Below, piece after piece: positions 36,082 through 45,272 of a DNA stretch of 64,000 nucleotides. The stretch is from an uncultured Lachnospiraceae bacterium. Its GTDB lineage: Bacteria; Bacillota; Clostridia; Lachnospirales; Lachnospiraceae. Position 1 is the stretch's first letter. Each line of letters starts with the position of its first letter. The position numbers were made by a program, and so were the translations under genes. The stretch is taken from contig CACXFV010000116.1 in assembly GCA_902767015.1 (NCBI GenBank), forward strand, positions 1-64,000. The letters are read 5' to 3'. The notes beneath the pieces are model-generated. The model had not been told where the DNA came from. It made no database searches and was given only the letters and a program-made list of their open reading frames with translations.

Positions 36082-36102
36082 GGTGTCAGCTGAACGGTTA
36101 CG
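36082..36102 (+). repeat. Copy C of interspersed CTGAACTGTTAC repeat
   Basis: CTGAACGGTTAC at 36090-36101, preceded by AAGTATTTTGCCGGTGGTGT. Located in the remA leader. Confidence 0.55.
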
Positions 36103-36128
36103 ATGAAATATAAGGACAGGGAGATGTT

Positions 36129-36371
36129 ATGCAGAGATTAATCAATGCAGGATATGGCAACTGTGTGAATGCCGATAAAGTGGTGTCAATAGTTTCTGTT
36201 GATTCAGCCCCGATTAAGAGAATTATTCAGAATGCGAAAGATGCGGGAATGGCGATTGATGTCACGCAGGGTAGAAAGACAAAGTCTGCTATTATAATGG
36301 ATGACGGCTATGTAGTGTTGTCTGCGCTTGTGGCAGAAACCTTTGTCACAAGATTTAACAGCCAGCAATAG
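36129..36371 (+). CDS. remA: RemA-family DNA-binding regulator (DUF370)
   Basis: An 80-aa protein with the family pattern LINAGYGNCVNADKVVSIVS, SAPIKRIIQNAKDAG and TQGRKTKSAIIMDDGYVVLS. RemA of B. subtilis is a small oligomeric DNA-binding activator of biofilm matrix and osmoprotection genes. The position before gmk and rpoZ is conserved in Firmicutes. Confidence 0.92.
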   Translation: MQRLINAGYGNCVNADKVVSIVSVDSAPIKRIIQNAKDAGMAIDVTQGRKTKSAIIMDDGYVVLSALVAETFVTRFNSQQ

Positions 36372-36400
36372 AGAAAAGCATCAGGAAGGAATGATAGACT

Positions 36401-37033
36401 ATGATGGATAAAGGAGTTTTGACAATAATTTCCGGTTTTTCGGGTGTGGGAAAGGGAACACTTGTGGCGAAGCTTATGGAAAAATATGATAATTATGCGC
36501 TGTCAGTTTCTGCTACCACGCGAGGCATGAGAGAGGGCGAGGAGCACGGAAAAAGCTATTTTTTTATGAATGTTTTTGAATTTGAGGATAAGATACAGAA
36601 AAATCAGTTTTTAGAATATGCAAAATATGTCAACAATTATTATGGAACACCAAAGCAGTATGTGGAGGATATGTTAGAGAGGGGAAAGGATGTATTATTA
36701 GAGATTGAGATACAGGGAGCCAGACAGGTAAAGAAGATGATGCCTGAGGCCGTTTCTATTTTTGTCATGCCGCCGGATGCACAGACATTGAGGGAGAGAC
36801 TGACTGAAAGAAACACGGAAGCAGAGGAAGTAATCAATGAGAGATTGAGGCGTGCCACTGTGGAGGCGGAAGGAATAGAAGAATACGACTATGTGCTTGT
36901 GAATGACAGTCTGCAGGAGAGTATGGAGAAACTTCACTCTATCATACAGTCAAGTCATCACCAGTCTTATAGAAATATTGATTTTATAAAAAAGATTAGA
37001 GAAGATGTAAAAATCTTCACGGAAGGAGAATAA
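36401..37033 (+). CDS. gmk: Guanylate kinase
   Basis: A 210-aa protein with P-loop GFSGVGKGTL (~11-20), the GMP-binding segment SVSATTRGMREGEEHGKSYF, and EIEIQGARQVKK. It phosphorylates GMP to GDP. Two adjacent ATG codons (36401 and 36404) are possible starts behind AGGAAGGA. rpoZ starts 4 bp after the stop. Confidence 0.95.
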   Translation: MMDKGVLTIISGFSGVGKGTLVAKLMEKYDNYALSVSATTRGMREGEEHGKSYFFMNVFEFEDKIQKNQFLEYAKYVNNYYGTPKQYVEDMLERGKDVLLEIEIQGARQVKKMMPEAVSIFVMPPDAQTLRERLTERNTEAEEVINERLRRATVEAEGIEEYDYVLVNDSLQESMEKLHSIIQSSHHQSYRNIDFIKKIREDVKIFTEGE

Positions 37034-37037
37034 GAAT

Positions 37038-37442
37038 ATGTTACACCCATCTTACACAGATTTAATGGAAGTTGTTAATAGTGATGTGGAGCCGGGAGAG
37101 CAGCCTGTGGTACAGAGCCGCTATTCCATTGTGATGGCTACATCAAGGAGAGCGAGACAGATTGTGGCGGGAGAAGAGCCACTGGTGGATGGTAACGGAA
37201 AGAAGCCGTTATCTGTTGCCGTTGATGAACTTTACAAGTCTAAGATAAGAATACTCAGTGAAGAAGAAGCAGAAGAAGAGATGGCGAAGGAGGAAGCTGC
37301 GAAAGAGGAGGATTCGTCAGACCGGAACGATACAGAAGAGCAGGCTGACACGGAAGAACAGACCGATACAGAGGAAGAAAATGATGCAGAGGAACAGACA
37401 TCGGTTTATGAACAGGTAGAAGACGAAAAAGAAGCAGAATAA
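37038..37442 (+). CDS. rpoZ: RNA polymerase omega subunit with acidic C-terminal tail
   Basis: The first ~80 residues are omega: MLHPSYTDLMEVV, SRYSIVMATSRRARQI and KPLSVAVDELYKSKIRI. Omega stabilises beta-prime in the polymerase core. Residues ~80-134 are an unusual, highly acidic tail with a degenerate repeat of about seven residues (DTEEQAD, DTEEQTD, DTEEEND, DAEEQTS). Most omega proteins end near 60-90 residues. Coupled closely to gmk. Confidence 0.93.
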   Translation: MLHPSYTDLMEVVNSDVEPGEQPVVQSRYSIVMATSRRARQIVAGEEPLVDGNGKKPLSVAVDELYKSKIRILSEEEAEEEMAKEEAAKEEDSSDRNDTEEQADTEEQTDTEEENDAEEQTSVYEQVEDEKEAE

Positions 37443-37502
37443 GTGCTGCGTCTGTAAAACGGCAGCGACAGATCAGAATTGTTTCACTTGGAGGAACAGA
37501 TT

Positions 37503-38828
37503 GTGAAAATACTATTTATCTCTCTGGGATGTGATAAGAATCTTGTAGATTCAGAGGAGATGCTGGGAATACTGCGAAAGGAAACTTTTGAGTTTACGGA
37601 TGAAGAGGCGGAGGCGGATGTCATTATAGTTAACACCTGCTGTTTTGTAGGGGATGCAAAAGAGGAAAGCATTGAGACAATATTGCAGATGGCAGAATAC
37701 AGAAAAAGCGGCAGTTGTAAAGCATTGATTGTGGCAGGGTGTCTTGCTCAGAGATACAAGAAGGAGATTATAAAAGAGATACCTGAGGTGGACGCAGTGC
37801 TGGGAACAAGTTCTTATGATAAGATTGCAGAGGCACTTAAGGTTTGCCTTAGGGGGTCAAAGTATGAAGCTTACGCCAAACTTGACAGAATGATAGTAGA
37901 AAAGGCAGACAGGGTAATCACAACCGGAGGTTACTTTGCTTATCTGAAGATAGCCGAGGGCTGTGATAAATGCTGTACGTACTGTATTATACCAAAGGTA
38001 AGGGGGCATTATCGAAGTGTCCCGATGGAGGAGGTTCTTCGAAGTGCAGGACGTCTGGCAGAAAAGGGCGTGAAAGAGCTGATTCTGGTGGCACAGGAAA
38101 TCACGGTTTATGGTATGGATTTGTCTGGCAGAAAGATGCTGCCCGAACTGTTAAGAGAGTTATGTAAGATACCCGGTATTGTATGGATTAGACTTCTGTA
38201 CTGTTATCCGGAGGAAATCACGGATGAATTGATAGAGGTCATAAAAACAGAGAAAAAGATATGCCATTATATTGATATGCCGATACAGCATGCCAACGAC
38301 AGAATCTTAAAGCTGATGGGAAGAAGAACCGGTAAGAAAGAAATCAAGGCAGTCATTGCAAAGCTACGGGGTGAGATACCGGATATTGTCATAAGAACTA
38401 CGCTGATATCCGGCTTCCCTACGGAGACAGAACAAGAGCATGAAGAGCTTATGGATTTTATTGATGAGATGGGCTTTGACAGACTTGGCGTATTCCCTTA
38501 TTCACCGGAGGAGGACACACCGGCAGAGAGAATGGAGGGTCAGATTGACGAGGAAACGAAGGAAAGAAGGCGAAGCGAGCTGATGGAATTGCAGCAGGAG
38601 ATAGCCTTTGACAATGGTTGCGATTTCGTCGGAAAACAGCTTCTTGTGCTGATTGAGGGAAAACTGGTGGATGAAAATGTATATGTCGGAAGGACGTATA
38701 TGGATGCACCGAATGTTGACGGCAATATTTTTGTTGTCACGGAGGATGAGCTGATGACCGGAGATTTTGTCTTTGTAACGGTTACCGAATCAAAGGAATA
38801 TGATCTGATTGGAGAAATAGTGAAATGA
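37503..38828 (+). CDS. rimO: Ribosomal protein S12 methylthiotransferase
   Basis: GTG 37503 is 8 nt after GGAGG and gives the standard N-terminus MKILFISLGCDKNLVDSEEM; the frame is open further up but lacks a better start. The 441-aa protein has the N-terminal UPF0004 domain with three Cys, the radical-SAM motif GCDKCCTYCIIP (CxxxCxxC) and a C-terminal TRAM domain. It adds a methylthio group to Asp of S12. It overlaps pgsA by four bases (ATGA). Confidence 0.95.
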   Translation: MKILFISLGCDKNLVDSEEMLGILRKETFEFTDEEAEADVIIVNTCCFVGDAKEESIETILQMAEYRKSGSCKALIVAGCLAQRYKKEIIKEIPEVDAVLGTSSYDKIAEALKVCLRGSKYEAYAKLDRMIVEKADRVITTGGYFAYLKIAEGCDKCCTYCIIPKVRGHYRSVPMEEVLRSAGRLAEKGVKELILVAQEITVYGMDLSGRKMLPELLRELCKIPGIVWIRLLYCYPEEITDELIEVIKTEKKICHYIDMPIQHANDRILKLMGRRTGKKEIKAVIAKLRGEIPDIVIRTTLISGFPTETEQEHEELMDFIDEMGFDRLGVFPYSPEEDTPAERMEGQIDEETKERRRSELMELQQEIAFDNGCDFVGKQLLVLIEGKLVDENVYVGRTYMDAPNVDGNIFVVTEDELMTGDFVFVTVTESKEYDLIGEIVK

Positions 38829-39376
38829 ATTTACCAAATAAACTGACGCTTTTGAGAGCGTTTTTAATTCCATTTTTTGTATTATTCATGTTAGCAGAGA
38901 TTACGGGAGATTATGATAAATATATTGCTGTATCCATATTTATCATCGCGAGTCTGACGGATATGCTGGACGGAAAGATTGCCAGAAAATACAATCTGAT
39001 AACTAATTTCGGCAAGTTTATGGATCCGTTGGCTGATAAATTGCTTGTCTGCTCGGCATTGATCTGTCTGATTGGTGATAAGCTGAAAGCATGGATTGTG
39101 ATTATCATTATCAGCAGAGAATTTATTATCAGTGGTTTCAGACTGATTGCTTCGGATAATGGTGTGGTAATTGCAGCAAGCTGGTGGGGAAAGTATAAGA
39201 CAGTTTCACAGATGATCATGATTATCCTGTTGATCATTGACCTGCAGTACACATGGTATCAAACGTTGGAATATGTATTTATTTATGTGGCGCTGGCATT
39301 GACGGTGATATCATTGATTGATTATCTGGTAAGGAACAGGAGTGTTCTGGTGGAAGGTGGAACGAAGAAAAATTAG
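38825..39376 (+). CDS. pgsA: CDP-diacylglycerol-glycerol-3-phosphate 3-phosphatidyltransferase
   Basis: A 183-aa integral membrane enzyme with MNLPNKLTLLRAFLIPF and the CDP-alcohol phosphotransferase signature DMLDGKIARKYNLITNFGKF followed by MDPLADK. It makes phosphatidylglycerol phosphate, the precursor of the substrate of the (broken) cardiolipin synthase at 3.1-4.7 kb and of LTA synthase. Stop-start overlap with rimO indicates coupling. Confidence 0.95.
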   Translation: MNLPNKLTLLRAFLIPFFVLFMLAEITGDYDKYIAVSIFIIASLTDMLDGKIARKYNLITNFGKFMDPLADKLLVCSALICLIGDKLKAWIVIIIISREFIISGFRLIASDNGVVIAASWWGKYKTVSQMIMIILLIIDLQYTWYQTLEYVFIYVALALTVISLIDYLVRNRSVLVEGGTKKN

Positions 39377-39410
39377 TGTGGCGGCTTGACAGAAGGTTGC
39401 CTGTGAATAA

Positions 39411-39434
39411 GCGGTCCGGCGGACTGCCGGCCGC
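39411..39434 (+). other. GC-rich hairpin after pgsA
   Basis: GCGGTCCGGC can pair with CTGCCGGCCGC around a GGA loop. GC-rich against an AT-rich background but without a T-run, so perhaps an mRNA 3'-end stabiliser. Confidence 0.4.
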
Positions 39435-39489
39435 AAAATGATACGAGATTAAAGAAAGGAAATAATGCGTTACGCAAAGGTATGGAACA

Positions 39490-40773
39490 ATGACTTCTTA
39501 CAAGAAAATGACAAAGGAAGAATTAACAGAACTGAGTAAACAGCTTAACAAAGAGTACAGTGAGGCAAAGGCAAAAGGATTGACGCTGGATATGTCGAGA
39601 GGCAAACCTGCTGCGATCCAGTTGGATTTATCGGACAGACTTTTGGATGTGATGACAGGTACCTCTGATTTCAAGACAGAGAATGGAATGGATGTAAGAA
39701 ATTATGGGGCACTTGACGGAATACCGGAGGCAAAAAAGCTGTTAGCAGATTTGATGCAGGTGGATGCAGCCAATGTCTTTGTTGGGGGTAATTCAAGTCT
39801 GAATCTCATGTACATACTTGTGTCAAATGCGATGTCATTAGGAATTCTTGGCAACACACCGTGGGGAAAGCTTGAAAAGGTAAAGTTTTTATGTCCGGCA
39901 CCGGGATATGACAGACATTTTGCCATCACAGAGTTATTTGGTATTGAGATGATTACGATACCAATGAGCGAGGAAGGACCAGATATGGACATGGTAGAAC
40001 AATATGTCAACCATGACGAGACGATAAAAGGAATCTGGTGTGTTCCTAAATATTCTAATCCACAGGGATATACCTATTCTGATGGGACAGTAAAAAGATT
40101 TGCGGCGTTGAAGCCGGCTGCGAAGGATTTCAGAATTTTCTGGGATAATGCATATGCGATTCATGATTTATATGACAAGGGAGATAATCTCCTTGAGATA
40201 TTTGCAGAGTGTAAAAAGAATGGCAACGAAAACCTTGTCTATGAATTTTGTTCTACTTCTAAGATTACATTTGCAGGTGCCGGTATTGCTGGTATGGCAG
40301 CATCAGAAGAGAATATGGCTGAGATTAAGAAGATTATGGGTATCCAGACTATTGGATATGATAAAATTAACCAGCTGGCGCATGTGAGATATTTTAAAGA
40401 TGCTGCAGGTGTCTGTGAATATATGAAGAAGCATGCGGATATGTTGAGACCTAAGTTTGAAGCTGTGTTGAATACTTTTGAGCGTGAGCTTTCAGGATTG
40501 GAGATTGGTGAGTGGACGAAACCAAATGGAGGTTACTTTATCTCCTTTGAGTCGTTAGAGGGTTGTGCAAAGGCAATTGTTGCAAAATGTAAGGAAGCAG
40601 GTGTAACATTGACAGGAGCAGGTGCCACCTATCCGTACAAAAATGATCCGAAAGACAGTAACATCAGGATTGCACCATCGTTCCCTACAGAGGAGGAAAT
40701 GAAGCTTGCCGCAGAATTGTTTGTGCTTTGCGTGAAATTGGTAAGTGTGGAGAAGCTTTTGGAAAATTGTTAG
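39490..40773 (+). CDS. Class I aminotransferase, aspartate aminotransferase type
   Basis: A 427-aa fold-type-I PLP enzyme of the Aminotran_MocR-like aspartate aminotransferase subgroup: TLDMSRGKPAAIQLDLS, GGNSSLNLMYILVSN, CPAPGYDRHFAI, VPKYSNPQGYTYSD, and PLP lysine in CSTSKITFAGAG. Most members transaminate aspartate and 2-oxoglutarate. The N-terminus has no HTH domain, so it is not a MocR regulator. The start codon lies close behind a modest site; proC follows after 43 bp. Confidence 0.85.
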   Translation: MTSYKKMTKEELTELSKQLNKEYSEAKAKGLTLDMSRGKPAAIQLDLSDRLLDVMTGTSDFKTENGMDVRNYGALDGIPEAKKLLADLMQVDAANVFVGGNSSLNLMYILVSNAMSLGILGNTPWGKLEKVKFLCPAPGYDRHFAITELFGIEMITIPMSEEGPDMDMVEQYVNHDETIKGIWCVPKYSNPQGYTYSDGTVKRFAALKPAAKDFRIFWDNAYAIHDLYDKGDNLLEIFAECKKNGNENLVYEFCSTSKITFAGAGIAGMAASEENMAEIKKIMGIQTIGYDKINQLAHVRYFKDAAGVCEYMKKHADMLRPKFEAVLNTFERELSGLEIGEWTKPNGGYFISFESLEGCAKAIVAKCKEAGVTLTGAGATYPYKNDPKDSNIRIAPSFPTEEEMKLAAELFVLCVKLVSVEKLLENC

Positions 40774-40816
40774 AAAGCCGACAGGAATACATAACCGGTG
40801 GAAAGGATTATACATA

Positions 40817-41611
40817 ATGAAGATAGGATTTATTGGAATGGGAAACATGGGGTATGCCATGTTAAAAGGAGTATTAAATGTTGTTAAGAATACTGAGGTG
40901 GTTTTTTCTGATGTGAGCAAAGAAAGATGTGTGAAGGTCAGTGAAGAGACAGGTGTTCTCTCTGTAGATTCAAACGCAGAGTGTGCCAATAACGCCAAGT
41001 ACCTGATTTTGGCTGTGAAGCCGCAGTATTATCCGGCAGTACTTAAGAATATTGAGAATGTGGTGAGACCGGATCATGTTATCATTTCAATAGCACCGGG
41101 TATCACGATAGATTATCTCAAGAACATATTAGGCATAGATAAGAGAATTGTGCGCGCCATGCCGAATACACCGGCACTGATTGGCTGTGGAATGACCGGC
41201 ATCTGCTATGAGGAACAGGAATTTGATTTTAATGAGCTGGAAATGATACGTAATATTTTCAGTTCTTTTGGAAGATACAAGCGTGTCGAGGAGAGACTGA
41301 TGAGTGCGGTGACATGTGTCAGCGGAAGTTCTCCGGCATATGTATATATGTTTATTGAAGCACTTGCGGACAGTGCCGTGAAATATGGAATACCGAGAGA
41401 TATGGCATATGAGATGGCAGCACAGACGGTGATGGGAGCAGCGAAGATGGTGTTAGAGACAAAGGAGCATCCGGCAAGATTAAAGGATAATGTGTGTTCT
41501 CCGGCAGGAACTACCATTGCGGGGGTGTCGGCACTGGAAGAATATGGTTTTAGAAATGCGGTCATAAAGGCGTCAGATGAATGCTATCAAAAAGCAGAAG
41601 GATTAAAATAA
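40817..41611 (+). CDS. proC: Pyrroline-5-carboxylate reductase
   Basis: ATG 40817 gives the standard N-terminus MKIGFIGMGNMGYAMLKG, 264 aa; the frame extends upstream into the aminotransferase gene but no start fits better. Other family marks are RAMPNTPALIGCGMTG, VSGSSPAYVYMFIEALAD and SPAGTTIAGVSALEE. It reduces pyrroline-5-carboxylate to proline with NADPH. Confidence 0.95.
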   Translation: MKIGFIGMGNMGYAMLKGVLNVVKNTEVVFSDVSKERCVKVSEETGVLSVDSNAECANNAKYLILAVKPQYYPAVLKNIENVVRPDHVIISIAPGITIDYLKNILGIDKRIVRAMPNTPALIGCGMTGICYEEQEFDFNELEMIRNIFSSFGRYKRVEERLMSAVTCVSGSSPAYVYMFIEALADSAVKYGIPRDMAYEMAAQTVMGAAKMVLETKEHPARLKDNVCSPAGTTIAGVSALEEYGFRNAVIKASDECYQKAEGLK

Positions 41612-41666
41612 AATACGATAGAAAGGAAAATATACTCTATTGCAGAATCATCTGTAAGGATGTTAT

Positions 41667-42212
41667 ATGAGTGTGAGCATGGAAAAATTTGAGAGACTTG
41701 ATAGGAAGCTTATGTATGAAGGTACGATTATAAGCATGTACAGAGACAGGGTTAAGGCATCAAATGGTAACATTTCTGATTATGATTTCGTTGGACATAA
41801 GGGAGCATGTGCCGTCATCCCGATTACTGATGAGGGGAAAATTGTCTTAGTAAAACAGTGGCGTAATGCACTTGACAGATTTACCTATGAGATACCTGCA
41901 GGAGGACTGAACGGGAAGGACGAGCCGATGATGGTAGGGGCAGCACGGGAGCTGGAAGAGGAAACAGGCTACAAATCAGAAAAGCTTGAGTTCCTGTTAT
42001 CCCTTAGAACTACAGTGGCATTCTGTAATGAGAGAATCGATGTTTTTGTGGCAAGGGAGCTCAAGAAAACGGAGCAGAAGCTTGACGAAGATGAAGATAT
42101 AGAAGTGTACGAATTTGAACTTTCAAAGCTGCTTGACATGATTAAAGAGGGAACACTTCAGGATTCTAAGACGGTATCGGCGATTCTCGCCTATCAGTCG
42201 TTTTATCGGTAA
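41667..42212 (+). CDS. nudF: Nudix ADP-ribose pyrophosphatase
   Basis: A 181-aa protein with an intact Nudix box GAARELEEETGYKSEKLEF (REUxEExGU present) preceded by EIPAGGLNGKDEPM. It splits ADP-ribose into AMP and ribose-5-phosphate. The position before spoIIM and xerD matches B. subtilis nudF. It is the complete counterpart of the broken Nudix gene at 2.7-3.1 kb. Confidence 0.9.
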   Translation: MSVSMEKFERLDRKLMYEGTIISMYRDRVKASNGNISDYDFVGHKGACAVIPITDEGKIVLVKQWRNALDRFTYEIPAGGLNGKDEPMMVGAARELEEETGYKSEKLEFLLSLRTTVAFCNERIDVFVARELKKTEQKLDEDEDIEVYEFELSKLLDMIKEGTLQDSKTVSAILAYQSFYR

Positions 42213-42456
42213 ATTGCCTGTTATGATTGCAACCGGGTATTCGGTTTAGTGAGGGTTCCAGTATGCGTAGATTCAGCATTTTTGCAGGAATTAGCGATTT
42301 GTCTGAGTGATAAATTGATAAATGATAAAAGAACAGGTAGTCATATACTGCCTGAGATGGACATATATTTCTATAGGGGGCACCGACGTGAATCCACCGG
42401 TAACCAATGGCATGTCGGTACTGCCACGCAGTAAAGCGATAGGGAGGAAATAAGAG

Positions 42457-43011
42457 ATGGAGGTCTATACTTCAGAGGCAGTTTATGTACGACCGGACAA
42501 AAAAAGAGTGGGGATGCTTTTGTTTTTTTTGTGTGGTGTTGTGAGCGGAACATTGATTTTTAACAGTCTGGGATTTAATGAGCAGACAAGACTGATGATT
42601 TATTCAGATTATATTGCTCGGAGAATTAAGTTAGATAATATCAATAAATTATCATTATTTCGGTATATCATTGCCTATCGCTTTAAGGAATTTGTCATAC
42701 TGATTATTCTTGGCATGACGAGGTACAGGTATGTATTTCACATGGGGTATGTATTCTATCAGGGTGTGAAAAATGCAGCACTGTTATGTCTCGTCACGGT
42801 CATTAAGGGGAAAATGGCAATATTATATTTTTTCTCCTTAGTATTTCCACAGATGATTGTGTACATATTTCTGATTTGTTATATTATAAAGATATTTGAT
42901 TTTGAAAATTTATACAGAAGAATAGAGAAGGTAAAAAGCATTGCATTGATTATTGTATTATTCTTTGTGATGTGTCTGCTTGAGGCATTTGTGAATCCGT
43001 TATTGTTGTGA
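42457..43011 (+). CDS. spoIIM: Stage II sporulation protein M-like membrane protein
   Basis: A 184-aa protein with about five membrane helices (~20-40, 75-95, 110-130, 135-155, 160-180). Sequence similarity is hard to judge by eye, but the fold, size and the place between nudF and xerD match spoIIM in B. subtilis, where the order is nudF-spoIIM-fur-xerD-deoB. SpoIIM joins SpoIID and SpoIIP in the engulfment complex. GGAGG stands 13 nt before ATG. The fur gene of the Bacillus order is absent here. Confidence 0.72.
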   Translation: MEVYTSEAVYVRPDKKRVGMLLFFLCGVVSGTLIFNSLGFNEQTRLMIYSDYIARRIKLDNINKLSLFRYIIAYRFKEFVILIILGMTRYRYVFHMGYVFYQGVKNAALLCLVTVIKGKMAILYFFSLVFPQMIVYIFLICYIIKIFDFENLYRRIEKVKSIALIIVLFFVMCLLEAFVNPLLL

Positions 43012-43064
43012 TGGCGGAAATGAACAGATGAACCGGGCTGTTGTTGAAAGGGTGGAAGAAGGTT

Positions 43065-43952
43065 ATGGAAGAAACGATTAATCAGTATATTGCTTTTATG
43101 CGCGATATTAAGAATGTTTCTGAGAATACCGCAATTTCGTATAAACGTGATTTGATGAAAATGTGTAAGTATTTTGCAGAGCATGGAATCGACTCAGAGG
43201 ATAAGGTGACTGCCACCAATATGAATACCTATATTTTGTGGCTCGAAAAATCGGGTTGTGCTACGGCAACGATTTCGAGGTATATTGCTGCCATGAAGTC
43301 TTATTTTCATTATTTGCAGCAAATGGGACGGATTACAGAGGATCCGACGATACTGATTAAGAGTCCTGTTCCTGACAAAAAAAGTCCGAAGGTACTGAAT
43401 ATCGGACAAGTGGACAGGCTGTTGAGCCAGCCGTCGGATACAAGCAGCAAGGGTATCAGGGATAAGGCAATGTTAGAGCTCTTGTATGCAACCGGCATAA
43501 GAGTGACAGAGCTGATTAGTATTAAGCTTGAGGATATCAATCTTGAACTGGGTTATCTCATTGTTGGCAGTGACAAGACAAAAGAGAGAGTGATTCCTTT
43601 TGGCGATTCGGCGAGACGGGCGGTATATCGCTATATGTCAGAATCAAGAGATAAACTGTTAAAGGAAAAGAGCAGCGATTTATTGTTTATTAACTGTTCG
43701 GGAAAATCCATGAGTCGTCAGGGCTTCTGGAAGATTATTAAGGGTTACGGCGAGCAGGCCGGCATCAGTGAAGAAATTACACCACATACCTTAAGACATT
43801 CTTTTGCCATACATATGGTGGAAAATGGGGCGAATCTGGAAGCTGTTCGTGAAATGATGGGACATTCTGTTTTGGCTACGACGCAGATGTATGTCAATAT
43901 GAAGCAGGCAAGTCTGAGTACGGAATATAAAAAAGCGCATCCCAGACAATAA
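43065..43952 (+). CDS. xerD: Tyrosine recombinase XerD
   Basis: ATG 43065 gives MEETINQYIAFMRD, 295 aa. It has an N-terminal SAM-like core-binding domain and a catalytic domain with Arg in LLYATGIRVTEL, HTLRHSFAIHM, GHSVLATTQMY and nucleophile Tyr276. XerC/XerD-type recombinases resolve chromosome dimers at dif. No attachment site or other mobile genes are nearby, and the nudF-spoIIM-xerD-deoB synteny supports the housekeeping role over a phage integrase. Confidence 0.9.
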   Translation: MEETINQYIAFMRDIKNVSENTAISYKRDLMKMCKYFAEHGIDSEDKVTATNMNTYILWLEKSGCATATISRYIAAMKSYFHYLQQMGRITEDPTILIKSPVPDKKSPKVLNIGQVDRLLSQPSDTSSKGIRDKAMLELLYATGIRVTELISIKLEDINLELGYLIVGSDKTKERVIPFGDSARRAVYRYMSESRDKLLKEKSSDLLFINCSGKSMSRQGFWKIIKGYGEQAGISEEITPHTLRHSFAIHMVENGANLEAVREMMGHSVLATTQMYVNMKQASLSTEYKKAHPRQ

Positions 43953-43986
43953 AAAAAGTGTGTTTTAGTAGAACACACTTTTTTAT
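43953..43986. terminator. Bidirectional terminator xerD/aroF
   Basis: AAAAAGTGTGTT (43953-43964) pairs with AACACACTTTTT (43972-43983), loop 7 nt, A- and T-runs on both sides. It sits between convergent xerD and aroF. Confidence 0.85.
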
Positions 43987-44021
43987 TGTCGTGGGTATTG
44001 AAAACAATAATATCAAAGATG

Positions 44022-45053
44022 TTATGATAAGAGCTCTGCAATATCCAATATTAACTTTTCGGATTGTTCCCAGCCAAGGCATGGATCTGTGATAGATTTT
44101 CCGTATACATGCTCTCCCACCTTCTGTGCGCCGGGTTCTATGTAGCTTTCAATCATCAATCCTTTGACAAACTGATTAATATCACCGGAATGTCTCTTGC
44201 TGTGAAGCACCTCTTTTGAAATTCGGATTTGCTCAATGTACTGCTTTGCAGAATTAGAGTGGTTGCAATCCACGATGACTGCAGGATTCTTGAGTTCTAA
44301 CTCGCCATACATATCAAAAAGTCTTATCAGGTCTTCGTAGTGATAATTCGGAATACACTGACCATGCTTGTTCACAGCGCCTCTTAGAATCGTGTGTGTC
44401 AGTTCATTGCCATCTGTCTTTACCTCATAGCCTCTATAGATAAAGGTATGACCGGACTGTGCTGCAATGACAGAATTGAGCATTACAGAGAAATCGCCGC
44501 TTGTAGGATTCTTCATGCCGGCAGGGATATCCATTCCGCTTACAGTTAATCTGTGCTGCTGATCTTCAACAGAACGCGCCCCTATCGCTACATAGGATAA
44601 AATATCAGAAAAATAGCGGTAATTTTCAGGGTAAAGCATCTCATCGGCAGCGGTCAGTCCGGTTTCGTTGAGAACTCTGATATGCATCTTACGAATGGCG
44701 GTCAGTCCGGCTGCTAAATCCGGTTTCTTTTCAGGATCAGGCTGATGAAGCATTCCTTTATACCCCATACCGGTTGTTCTCGGTTTGTTCGTATAAATTC
44801 TTGGTATTATGATAATTTTATCACTTACTTTCTCCTGCACCTTTGACAGGCGTGTCACATAATCTGTCACAGCATCTTCGTTGTCAGCGGAGCAGGGACC
44901 TATTACTAATAAAAACTTATCAGATTCACCTGTAAAGACTTTTTTAATCATGTCATCTCTGTCTGCTTTTAATTTTACAAGGTTTTCTGGTAAAGGAAAT
45001 TCTTCTTTGATTTCAGCAGGAGTTGGCATTTTTCTTAGAAATTCAAAACTCAT
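44022..45053 (-). CDS. aroF: 3-deoxy-7-phosphoheptulonate synthase (class I DAHP synthase)
   Basis: A 343-aa AroF/G/H-type enzyme: LLVIGPCSADNEDAV, PRTTGMGYKGMLHQPD, ARSVEDQQHRLTVSGMDIP, NPTSGDF and VDCNHSNS, with metal ligands intact. GGAGGACAC precedes the start on the minus strand. It condenses PEP and erythrose-4-phosphate, the first step towards tryptophan and tyrosine, and so feeds the trp operon and TyrA in this window. It interrupts the usual xerD-deoB order on the opposite strand. Confidence 0.94.
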   Translation of the reverse strand: MSFEFLRKMPTPAEIKEEFPLPENLVKLKADRDDMIKKVFTGESDKFLLVIGPCSADNEDAVTDYVTRLSKVQEKVSDKIIIIPRIYTNKPRTTGMGYKGMLHQPDPEKKPDLAAGLTAIRKMHIRVLNETGLTAADEMLYPENYRYFSDILSYVAIGARSVEDQQHRLTVSGMDIPAGMKNPTSGDFSVMLNSVIAAQSGHTFIYRGYEVKTDGNELTHTILRGAVNKHGQCIPNYHYEDLIRLFDMYGELELKNPAVIVDCNHSNSAKQYIEQIRISKEVLHSKRHSGDINQFVKGLMIESYIEPGAQKVGEHVYGKSITDPCLGWEQSEKLILDIAELLS

Positions 45054-45214
45054 GTATGTGTCCTCCGTAAAAATTGATATGAAAGGAAACGAATTGATTC
45101 ATTTCCTTTTGCCATGATTGCGAGTCGCCGAAAGCACCATTCTATCGCAACCGTGTGCACACGCAAATTATAATATAATATCTGAAAAAAAACAACTTAA
45201 AAATCTATAAACAC

Positions 45215-45244
45215 TTGTTGCATGAGCTTCTAAAATGGTATAAT
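45215..45244 (+). promoter_or_regulatory. deoB-pdp promoter
   Basis: TTGTTG (45215-45220), 18-bp spacer, perfect TATAAT (45239-45244); transcript start ~20 nt before the GGAGG site of deoB. Confidence 0.6.
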
Positions 45245-45272
45245 AATTAAAAAAGGGAAAGGAGGTTTTGAT

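Noticed and set aside
42249..42434. 61-aa plus-strand frame between nudF and spoIIM
   Set aside because: No ribosome binding site, no recognisable sequence and an AT-rich gap; likely chance.
43065..43952. xerD as a phage or island integrase
   Set aside because: The gene lies in conserved housekeeping synteny, with no attachment repeats, excisionase or cargo genes around it.
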